This document shows, piece after piece, positions 58,401 through 64,000 of a stretch of DNA of 64,000 bases. The notes under the pieces were generated by a model that was given only the letters and a program-made list of their open reading frames with translations, was not told the DNA's origin and did no database searches. Source of the DNA: Taibaiella sp. (GTDB lineage Bacteria > Bacteroidota > Bacteroidia > Chitinophagales > Chitinophagaceae); assembly GCA_019638495.1 (NCBI GenBank), contig JAHBTQ010000003.1, forward strand, positions 310,001 to 374,000. The letters run 5' to 3'. The position numbers and the translations under genes were made by a program. Numbering within the stretch: position 1 is the first letter of the stretch; each line of letters begins with the position of its first letter.

Positions 58401-60894
58401 TACTCCTGCTTCTATCACTGGTTCTTCTTCTGTATGTATGGGCGGCACATCTGCACTTTCAGTATCTGATGTAGGTGGTGGCACATGGAGCAGCAGCAAT
58501 ACTGCAGTGGCTACTATCAATACATCAGGAGTTGTTAGTCCTGTTAGTCCGGGCACATCTACAATTACCTATACTTCAAATTCAGGCTGTTTCAGCAGCA
58601 ACATGGTAGTTACAGTTAGCTACACTGTACCTGGTATCACTGGCACCAACCACGTTTGTGAAGGTTTCTCAACAACGCTGAGCAACGCTACGACAGGTGG
58701 TGTATGGAGCAGCAGCAACTCAACTGTTGCAACAATTGATGCATCTACTGGTGTTATCAATGGCCTCGTTCCTGGTACTGTTACCGTTAATTATACAATT
58801 GCAGGCGGATGTTTTGCACCGGTTTACTTCTATGTATACACAATGCCGCTGCCTATCACGGGTACTACCACTATATGTTCAGAAGGATATACAACACTTT
58901 CCAGTACACCTGGTGGGGGAGGAGTGTGGACCAGCAGCGACCCTTCTGTTGCTACTGTTAATTCCATAACTGGCCTGGTAGAGGGAATCGCTGCCGGAAC
59001 CACTACAATGACATACCGCATACCAATGTCTGGCTGCGAGGTTACTCACGACGTAACTGTTAATCAGTCTCCGGCTGCAATTGCAGGTGTAACTCCTATT
59101 TGCGCTACTGAAACTGCAACTTTCACAAGTAGCACCGGCGGAGGCACATGGAGCAGCACCAGCCCGTCTGTAGCTACAATAGACGCATCAACAGGTGTGT
59201 TGTCAGCGCTTATCGGTGGTGGAACTACTATTTCTTATGTACTTTCTAACGGATGTTACAGGACGTTTGCTACCACGGTAAATGCGCTGCCTGCAGGTAT
59301 TACATCTTCTGTTTCAAGTGTTTGTCTCGGTGTCGGTATGACCATGTCATCAGCAACAACAGGCGGAACATGGAGCAGTGGTAATACGAGTGTTGCAGTA
59401 ATAGGTACTAATGGTGTGCTCACAAGTATGGATTACGGTACATCTACTATCTCCTACACTGCAAGTGGCTGCACTACTACAACAGTTGTGACGATCACTG
59501 CCGGTGTTGCAGATATATCTGGTGCTGATATTGTTTGTAAGAACTACTCTACTACGCTTACCGATGCTACCGCAGGTGGTCGCTGGATAAGCAGTAACAC
59601 TGCTATCGCTACTATCAATTCTGTGACTGGCGTACTGAGTGCGCTGGTAGGTGGTACTTCTACCATCAGCTACAGGCTTATCAGCAATGGTTGTATTGCG
59701 CGCAAAACGGTGACTGTTGCGGATATTACAGGTGTTACAAGGATGTGCCTGGGTACAAATTCAGTACTGTCTCATGGTATGACCGGTGGTACATGGTCTT
59801 GCAGTAATACAGCAAGGGCTACCATCGATGTCTCAACAGGTGAGGTGACTCCTGTTACAGTTGGTACCGCCATCGTTACTTACAGGCTTAGCCCAACAAT
59901 GTATAATGTGGCTACGATCTACGTAAATCCGCTTCCGGTTGCTATCAGTGGTTCTAATACCATTTGTAACGAGGCTTATACGTTCTACACAGGTACACCG
60001 GGCAGCAGCGCCACATGGTCCAGCAGCGACGTTAGCATAGCAACGATCGCATATGCTACCGGCCTGGCAACAGCAGTTGCTGAGGGAACCGCTACTATTA
60101 CATACAAGGTACCTACTACTGGTTGCTACACTACCAAGGTTGTAACAGTGATTCCTGCACCGGCGGTTATTACAGGTCCATCTACGATCTGCACTGGTGA
60201 ATCTGCTACACTTGAGTCTTCTCCTTCTGGTGGCGCATGGTCTGCTTCTAATACAGTGGCTTCTGTAGATGCAGCTACCGGTGTGGTAACAGGCAATATG
60301 GGTGGTGGTGTTACCATCATGTACACTGCGCCTAATGGTTGTCGCCGCACAAAAGCTCTGACTGTAAATGCGGTTCCTGCAAATATCACAGGTGCAACAA
60401 CCATTACTGCGGGTAGCATCACCACGCTGTCTTCTGCCACTACCGGCGGTACATGGAGCAGCTCTAATACTACAGTTGCCATTCCGGCTACTACGGCTGG
60501 TATCACAACCGGCACCACTACCAGCAAGATCGTAAATGGATTGTCTGGTGGTACTGCTACCATATACTACACGCTGTCTAACGGCTGCTCTAAGAGTGCT
60601 GAGGTGACTGTAGTAGCTGGCAGGCCAGGCGCAATACCTACTGACTATACAGATGTAGTTACCGGTTTCCGTATGTATCCTAACCCAACTAACGGGTTGC
60701 TTACTGTAGAATCTCAGTCTGCGGGTACGCTGGCACTCTTTACCTTCGATGGTAAGCTGGTTCAGGAATTCAAGCTCGAAGCCATGGCTAACAGCATAAC
60801 AATACCATCTACACTTGCAGCGGGTGTTTATATCTGCCAGTTCAGGTTTGATGATGGCACATCACGCACGGAAAAGCTGATGTACCAGAATTAA
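55492..60894 (+). CDS. Giant Ig-repeat surface protein with T9SS tail (1800 aa)
   Basis: The protein has a signal peptide (MKNTRLLSVFILLFLTSLSYKSEA), an N-terminal domain like that of the 2947-aa paralogue (KIFTPNTPWDMS, then SVVYVPSTATPGTSYYYCVITW), about 21 Ig-like repeats (about 55935-60630) and a T9SS tail (MYPNPTNGLLTVES to KLMYQN). The repeats follow the same order as those of the 2947-aa protein at both ends but lack the lectin-bearing middle and the 228-bp array. Its role is probably structural or adhesive on the cell surface. It lies 59 bp after the second REC gene. Confidence 0.92.
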   Translation: MKNTRLLSVFILLFLTSLSYKSEAAKIFTPNTPWDMSATRTYCEGATGRNIRFRYYTCNAGTGTSTGISMTVSWYQNSVNSTTGGTLVSTSTVACSRNASGSVVYVPSTATPGTSYYYCVITWVGAGACNASGSMTSTTTQINVSETPGPISGADVICMPTSETYTNSASGGTWSSSNARLTIGLTTGEATPVSNGAVRITYRVGCGTRVTKVVTVASVPTVNVITGTAKVCEGLTRTLRCRPSGGVWESSNSAIATIGTNGVVTGVATGESLITYTRTNACGTASATRTMTVAGVPAAITGVNTLCVGHLTTFTDISPYGTWRSSNVTRATVVSTTGEVTGISSGAVRISYITGCSPVATKTITVSPTSSIITGTRLICDAGTTTLTSSVAGGTWSSGNTAVATVDASGVVTGVALGTAGITYSLGTGTCDAVAVVTVAATPAAISGPTAICSDATANMTNAVANGVWSIGDTLIATIEDDGSVLPLSQGATTITYSTGCGTAATQAFSVYTQPGDITGTLSVCLGSSTTLANATAGGAWSSEDVAFATVDASGVTTGTGEGTVNISYTNGVCFATSVLTVNPLASAGTITGTMAVCEGDATDLESDGDAGGTWNSSNTSVATVNSAGLVTGVVAGTARITYSVSGTCGSASTSVVVTINADPVVGTMSGASSVCQSASTTLSNSISGGAWSSSNTSIATVGTGGSVTGVAGGNVNITYTVANACGSTYASQAMTVNPLPSAGSITGTATVCASATTTLANAITGGAWSSSNTAVATINTSGVVSGVATGTATISYGVTNSCGTTYATQVVTVNAAPSVPAITGTGSVCISGNTTLSNATSGGAWSSSNTAVATIGTDGAVSGVAAGNATISYAVTNSCGTGYATTVVTVDGAPSVASITGTTVMCGTTTTDLDNATTGGAWSSSDPSVVTVASDGLVTAVTAGTSTVSYSVSGACGTGHATVVVTVGATPASITGSSSVCMGGTSALSVSDVGGGTWSSSNTAVATINTSGVVSPVSPGTSTITYTSNSGCFSSNMVVTVSYTVPGITGTNHVCEGFSTTLSNATTGGVWSSSNSTVATIDASTGVINGLVPGTVTVNYTIAGGCFAPVYFYVYTMPLPITGTTTICSEGYTTLSSTPGGGGVWTSSDPSVATVNSITGLVEGIAAGTTTMTYRIPMSGCEVTHDVTVNQSPAAIAGVTPICATETATFTSSTGGGTWSSTSPSVATIDASTGVLSALIGGGTTISYVLSNGCYRTFATTVNALPAGITSSVSSVCLGVGMTMSSATTGGTWSSGNTSVAVIGTNGVLTSMDYGTSTISYTASGCTTTTVVTITAGVADISGADIVCKNYSTTLTDATAGGRWISSNTAIATINSVTGVLSALVGGTSTISYRLISNGCIARKTVTVADITGVTRMCLGTNSVLSHGMTGGTWSCSNTARATIDVSTGEVTPVTVGTAIVTYRLSPTMYNVATIYVNPLPVAISGSNTICNEAYTFYTGTPGSSATWSSSDVSIATIAYATGLATAVAEGTATITYKVPTTGCYTTKVVTVIPAPAVITGPSTICTGESATLESSPSGGAWSASNTVASVDAATGVVTGNMGGGVTIMYTAPNGCRRTKALTVNAVPANITGATTITAGSITTLSSATTGGTWSSSNTTVAIPATTAGITTGTTTSKIVNGLSGGTATIYYTLSNGCSKSAEVTVVAGRPGAIPTDYTDVVTGFRMYPNPTNGLLTVESQSAGTLALFTFDGKLVQEFKLEAMANSITIPSTLAAGVYICQFRFDDGTSRTEKLMYQN

Positions 60895-60924
60895 GATATC
60901 TCATATCACTTACTAACCAATCCT

Positions 60925-60960
60925 AAAAGCTGTCCGGCATTTGCCGGGCAGCTTTTTTTT
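60925..60960 (+). terminator. Terminator after the 1800-aa gene
   Basis: An AAAAGCTG/CAGCTTTT outer stem and a CCGGC/GCCGG inner stem with a T-G pair between them form a 14-bp hairpin with a loop of four bases, followed by eight T residues. Confidence 0.9.
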
Positions 60961-60978
60961 TCATGTATTCCCGGCAAG

Positions 60979-61096
60979 TATTTGGTATTTGGTATTTGGT
61001 ATTTGGTATTTGGTATTTGGTATTTGGAATTTGGAATTTGGTATTTGGAATTTGGAATTTGGAATTTGGAATTTGGAATTTGGAATTTGGAATTTG
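60979..61096. repeat. Heptamer satellite, TATTTGG/AATTTGG
   Basis: Sixteen complete 7-bp units run from 60979 to 61090: seven TATTTGG, two AATTTGG, one TATTTGG, then six AATTTGG, followed by a partial unit. The two variants are sorted into blocks, which suggests slippage-driven expansion. It lies between the 1800-aa gene and rplS. Confidence 0.95.
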
Positions 61097-61117
61097 AAAA
61101 ATAGCAATGGGCTGAGC

Positions 61118-61160
61118 ACAAAAAGGAACGTCCGCTCTCAGAGCGGACGTTCCTTTTTGT
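61118..61160. terminator. Bidirectional terminator between the 1800-aa gene and rplS
   Basis: A perfect 20-bp stem (61118-61137 with 61141-61160) with a 3-nt loop has A-rich and T-rich ends, so it can stop transcription from both directions. It is 19 bp beyond the rplS stop on the minus strand. Confidence 0.92.
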
Positions 61161-61179
61161 ATGATTTTGTTCTGCTGAA

Positions 61180-61548
61180 TTATGCTTTTGCAGAAGCGTG
61201 GATTTGCTTCTTTTCCTTGATACGTGCAGACTTACCTGAGCGCTCGCGGAGGTAGAACAGCTTGGCACGGCGTACGCGACCAACTTTGTTCAACTTGATT
61301 GATTCAATGTTCGGAGAGTACAGAGGGAACAGACGCTCAACGCCCACACCGTCAGATATCTTACGAACTGTGAAAGTCTGGGTAAAGCCTGAACCCTGGC
61401 GCTTCAGAACGTCGCCTTTGAAAGACTGGATACGCTCCTTATTACCTTCAACGATCTTATAATTAACTGTTATATTATCACCTGCCTTGAAGTTAGGGAT
61501 TTCCCTGTTCGCGGTAAGTTGCTCATGTACAAAGGCTACTGCTTCCAT
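61180..61548 (-). CDS. rplS: 50S ribosomal protein L19
   Basis: The 122-aa protein has the L19 blocks FKAGDNITVNYKIVEGNKERIQSFKGDVL, TFTVRKISDGVGVERLFPLYSPNIESIKL and GRVRRAKLFYLRERSGKSARI. It is monocistronic here. A -7-like element, TACCTTTG on the minus strand at 61571-61578, lies 22 bp before the start codon. Confidence 0.97.
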   Translation of the reverse strand: MEAVAFVHEQLTANREIPNFKAGDNITVNYKIVEGNKERIQSFKGDVLKRQGSGFTQTFTVRKISDGVGVERLFPLYSPNIESIKLNKVGRVRRAKLFYLRERSGKSARIKEKKQIHASAKA

Positions 61549-61570
61549 TGTTATAAAAATTTTCGGACTG

Positions 61571-61578
61571 CAAAGGTA
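61571..61578 (-). promoter_or_regulatory. Candidate -7 element of rplS
   Basis: On the minus strand the sequence reads TACCTTTG, the same -7 hexamer core seen for rpmB and tRNA-Leu. A TTTG at a suitable -33 distance is not obvious. Confidence 0.6.
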
Positions 61579-61717
61579 TGATAAACTATAGGAAATAAAA
61601 AATCAAAATGACTTCTTTTTTAAATTTCGGGACGTCTCACACAAAAAAGTGCTTTTTTTGCGTTGTCAGGGCTGCAAATATAGCATTTGTTTCAGCTGCA
61701 TGGGCAAATAATTATAT

Positions 61718-62476
61718 ATGGTTGGGCTCAGCCTGGTAGTAATAACCTTTAATGAGGAGAGTAACCTCGACCGTTGTCTTGCTTCGGCCGCTGGCCTGGT
61801 GAGCGAGATTGTGGTGGTGGATAGCTTCTCCGCCGATCGTACCAGGGAAATTGCCCACCGCCACGGTGCCAGGGTTATCGAGCGGGCATTCGATGGCTAC
61901 GCACAGCAGAAGAACTTCGCCACAGCACAGGCATCTAATGACTGGATCCTATCGCTGGATGCTGATGAACAATTGACCCCGGAACTTATTGAAAGCATTA
62001 AGAAGGCACTTGTTGCTCCGGTACATAATGTCTACAAAATGCCGCGCCTCACAAACTATTGCGGCAAATGGATAAAGCACTGCGGTTGGTATCCCGATTA
62101 TCAGGTGCGCCTCTTTAACAGAACCAAAGGGCGCTGGCAGGAACTTAAGGTGCATGAATACTGGAAGCTGGCAGACGGGAATGGTGAAATGGGGTTGCTG
62201 GCCGGAGATCTGCTACATTATAGTTTCACCAGCATAGAGCAGCACAAAAAGAAGATTGAGCGTTATACCGAATTGGCTGCTGAGGCTGCAATAGAAAAGG
62301 GAAAGAAGGGTAGCCTGCTGAAGGTGATTTTTTCACCGGTCTGGCATTTTATCAGCGAATATTTCTTCCGCCTGGGTTTCCTTGATGGTTATTATGGATG
62401 GGTCATATGTCGCCTTTCGGCATGGAGTGCCTATCTTAAGTATTATAAGATCCGGCGGCTGGCTACTCAAAAATAG
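61718..62476 (+). CDS. Family 2 glycosyltransferase, LPS core type (WaaE/KdtX-like)
   Basis: The 252-aa protein has the GT2 nucleotide-sugar fold: LSLVVITFNEESNLDRCL, a VDSFSADRTREIA motif and the DXD-like LSLDADEQLTPEL. The later blocks KWIKHCGWYPDYQVRLFNRTKGRW and VHE are typical of the WaaE/KdtX subfamily that adds a sugar to the lipopolysaccharide inner core. A C-terminal helix-rich part (about 180-252) has an aromatic segment suited to membrane contact. The donor sugar is not predictable. Confidence 0.88.
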   Translation: MVGLSLVVITFNEESNLDRCLASAAGLVSEIVVVDSFSADRTREIAHRHGARVIERAFDGYAQQKNFATAQASNDWILSLDADEQLTPELIESIKKALVAPVHNVYKMPRLTNYCGKWIKHCGWYPDYQVRLFNRTKGRWQELKVHEYWKLADGNGEMGLLAGDLLHYSFTSIEQHKKKIERYTELAAEAAIEKGKKGSLLKVIFSPVWHFISEYFFRLGFLDGYYGWVICRLSAWSAYLKYYKIRRLATQK

Positions 62477-62501
62477 GGGAGGCCCACTTCAGGAGCCTCC
62501 C
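62477..62501 (+). terminator. Weak hairpin after the glycosyltransferase gene
   Basis: A 7-bp GC-rich stem (62477-62483 with 62495-62501) is followed by GTTTACATTTC rather than a solid T-run. It may terminate weakly. Confidence 0.5.
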
Positions 62502-62517
62502 GTTTACATTTCAATCA

Positions 62518-62901
62518 TTATTTGTTTGAGTGCAGGCCCACAGTGTTGCCTTCAGTATCCATAAAGAAAGCCATATAGCCTATCTCAGGAGATATCTGCA
62601 TTTTCGGCATCACCACTTTGCCACCGGCAGCATCCACTTTGTCCAGTACTATTCCCAGGTCCGGGTTGCCGTTCAGATAGATCTTTGAGCCATCTGCATT
62701 CGGCTTGTACATATCGCCTTTTGCCAGTCCGCCTCCCACTTTGCCCGCCGCCGGGTCGTATGGGAAGAACGCCATTTGCATGCCCATCATCTCCATTTCC
62801 TCCATGGTGATGTTGAAGATAGCTTCATAGAATTTTTTAGCCCGTGCCAGGTCTGCCACCGGTATCTCAAACCAGTTTAGTGCATTTGCATTGCTGTTCA
62901 T
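62518..62901 (-). CDS. VOC family protein (PhnB/glyoxalase-like subtype)
   Basis: Starting at the Met at 62901 gives 127 aa beginning MNSNANALNWFEIPVADLARAKKFYE; a Met at 62985 would add 28 residues lacking the fold. The protein has the VOC opener, a MQMAFFPYDP strand and the closing GYMAFFMDTEGNTVGLHSNK block. It is distinct from the VOC protein at 2517-2891. A metal-dependent or binding role is likely; substrate unknown. Confidence 0.87.
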   Translation of the reverse strand: MNSNANALNWFEIPVADLARAKKFYEAIFNITMEEMEMMGMQMAFFPYDPAAGKVGGGLAKGDMYKPNADGSKIYLNGNPDLGIVLDKVDAAGGKVVMPKMQISPEIGYMAFFMDTEGNTVGLHSNK

Positions 62902-63044
62902 AATTAGTTTGTTTTTAGGATTGTGTGTGAAATATGAATGTAGCAAACATATTAAAACGCGACGCTCGCTCACCCGGAAAATCACCCCTTTTATGAATAG
63001 TTAACTATCCCGTTACGAGCCATTATTCTTTGCAAAAGGATTGT

Positions 63045-63074
63045 TTTGTTTTTTCAGTTTTTCTCTTACCTTTG
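63045..63074 (+). promoter_or_regulatory. Promoter of tRNA-Leu
   Basis: TTTG at 63045-63048 and TACCTTTG at 63067-63074 are 18 bp apart, a near-perfect match to the housekeeping consensus. The tRNA starts 26 bp downstream. Confidence 0.8.
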
Positions 63075-63099
63075 CGCTCCCTGACACAAGTCCAGAAAT

Positions 63100-63183
63100 G
63101 CCCAGGTGGCGAAATTGGTAGACGCACTGTGTTCAGGTCGCAGCGCCTTCACGGGTGTGCTGGTTCGAATCCAGTCCTGGGCA
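63100..63183 (+). tRNA. tRNA-Leu (anticodon CAG)
   Basis: The 84-nt sequence folds with acceptor arms GCCCAGG and CCTGGGC, a D-arm GCGAAATTGGTAGACGC, an anticodon stem CTGTG/CGCAG around TTCAGGT (anticodon CAG), a long variable arm, and a T-arm with TTCGAAT. The long variable arm fits a class II tRNA. CCA is not encoded. Confidence 0.95.
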
Positions 63184-63184
63184 C

Positions 63185-63237
63185 AAAAAAGGGAAAGGGA
63201 GCGGTGAGCGAGAGCGAACCCTCCCTTTCCCTTTTTT
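63185..63237 (+). terminator. Terminator hairpin after tRNA-Leu
   Basis: A perfect 17-bp stem (63185-63201 with 63221-63237) ends in six T residues. The left arm could alternatively pair with 63241-63261, giving a second competing fold. Confidence 0.85.
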
Positions 63238-63284
63238 CCCTCGCTCCCGCTCCCTTTCCCGCTCAAAAGAAATATCTTCATATA

Positions 63285-63634
63285 ATGTTCCCGTACGAGA
63301 ATCTCGATGTTTACAAAAAGGCATACTCGGTAAACCAGATTGTGTACAGATTGTTGAAAGGCAATAAATCTATTCCCGGTTATGCAAGAGACCAATTAGG
63401 TAGAGCCAGTTTAAGCATAATGCTGAATATCGCTGAGGGCAGTGCTAAGTTCAGCATAATGACAGGAGAAATTTTTATGTTACTGCCAGGGGCTCGACAT
63501 TCGAGTGCGCAGCGCTGGTCTCTTTTCTCAAAGATGAAAATGAAATTACGAACGAGACATTTGAAGCACTAAGTTCTGAGTATGATTCTTTGTCCCGTAT
63601 GCTCTTCACAATGATCAAAAACCTGGAAGAATAG
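63285..63634 (+). pseudogene. Four-helix-bundle (S23/IVP-like) protein gene with a frameshift
   Basis: The first part (from ATG at 63285) encodes MFPYENLDVYKKAY..., with ARDQLGRASLSIMLNIAEGSAKFS, the S23/IVP four-helix-bundle pattern. Near 63452-63455 the frame breaks: one base short, the second frame continues as NDRRNFYVTARGSTFECAALVSFLKDENE and ends at a TAG (63632-63634) in KNLEE. A single missing base would restore one product of about 116 aa. It is either a true pseudogene, a programmed shift or a sequencing error. Confidence 0.8.
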
Positions 63635-63670
63635 CGCTCATTTTCCCTCTTCTCAAAAAAAGAACACTCA

Positions 63671-64000
63671 CTACGCTCCTCCCAGTTTCACTCTTTCAAT
63701 CGTTGTTATCACCCGGTTCTCATAATTAATGATATCCAGCACGCTGACGATCCCGGTGATCGGAGGCTCCGTGGCGTTCCAGTTATCCACTATGTCCTTT
63801 ATGTGGCGCAGATCCGGCGAGTAGGCTATGCTCATGTGCGGAATGTAGCCCACATCCAGCCGGTGGTGCCGCGCCAGCTTTCCGGAATATAATCTGTCAT
63901 GCAACTTCACCACGTCGCTATGCCCCTCGTCCGGCACCAGGAAGGCATCATAGTTGTTGCTGAACGAATCTTTGCATATCACGGCACACCTAATGCAGAA
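63671..64000 (-). CDS. 2'-5' RNA ligase-like protein, truncated by the window edge
   Basis: The reading frame stays open to the window end, so the N-terminus is missing. The visible C-terminal about 109 residues have a GYIPHMSIA segment, which corresponds to the second HxS/T motif of the 2H phosphoesterase (2'-5' RNA ligase) fold, and the strand-forming TGIVSVLDIINYENRVITTIERVKLGG. The first HxT motif would lie outside the window. Such enzymes hydrolyse or ligate 2'-5' or cyclic phosphate RNA ends. The call rests on one motif and fold-like sequence. Confidence 0.6.
   Translation of the reverse strand, partial: FCIRCAVICKDSFSNNYDAFLVPDEGHSDVVKLHDRLYSGKLARHHRLDVGYIPHMSIAYSPDLRHIKDIVDNWNATEPPITGIVSVLDIINYENRVITTIERVKLGGA

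Noticed and set aside
60979..61096. CRISPR or direct-repeat array
   Set aside because: Seven-bp units without spacers form a simple satellite.

Overview
The window looks like a chromosomal segment of a Bacteroidota bacterium, most likely in or near Chitinophagaceae; the family is an inference. Supporting signs are several promoters of the TTTG / TAnnTTTG type, the rpmB-rpmG-DUF4295 ribosomal cluster, a bacillithiol deacetylase (BshB1), type IX secretion (T9SS) C-terminal tails, a LytTR two-component pair with a propeller sensor, and giant secreted proteins made of Ig-like repeats.

Layout. 1-7.6 kb (minus strand): GH92 alpha-mannosidase, VOC protein, a membrane-anchored archaemetzincin-like protease, and a 1315-aa Pls-type NRPS-like synthetase. 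7.7-13.3 kb (plus): SWIM/SNF2 helicase and a secreted FN3-like protein. 13.3-18.8 kb (minus): membrane protein, DUF922-like putative metalloprotease, LytTR regulator and its propeller-type sensor kinase. 19.0-19.2 kb: a structured, terminator-bounded RNA resembling 6S RNA. 19.4-22.5 kb: lipoprotein, bshB1, rpmB, rpmG, a 57-aa DUF4295 gene, and a DUF445-like membrane protein. 22.7-35.2 kb: one gene for a 4162-aa secreted protein with about 44 Ig-like repeats. 35.2-36.5 kb: gene-free DNA full of repeats. 36.5-40.6 kb: atpG, a T9SS-tailed secreted protein and a MacB/FtsX-type permease. 40.6-61 kb: a likely self-contained regulatory and surface-protein island. 61-64 kb: rplS, a glycosyltransferase, a VOC protein, tRNA-Leu(CAG), a frameshifted four-helix-bundle gene, and the 3' part of a 2'-5' RNA ligase-like gene.

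The most interesting part is 40.6-61 kb. A minus-strand operon encodes an NtrC-family sigma-54 activator and a soluble hybrid kinase (four PAS, HisKA, HATPase, REC, HPt). Next to it on the plus strand are two tandem copies of a cassette, each a REC-only response regulator followed by a giant Ig-repeat protein with signal peptide and T9SS tail (2947 and 1800 aa). Each cassette has a -24/-12-like element (TGGCA, 6 bp, TTGAT) just ahead of the REC gene, and a TTCC-N7-GGAA palindrome centred exactly 75 bp upstream of the -12 G. This suggests that the kinase and activator switch both surface proteins on through sigma-54, with the REC-only proteins as feedback or partner elements. The 2947-aa protein also carries two SUEL-type lectin domains nested in PKD-like domains and a fresh 228-bp tandem expansion.

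All calls come from reading the sequence and remembered family motifs; no database search was run.
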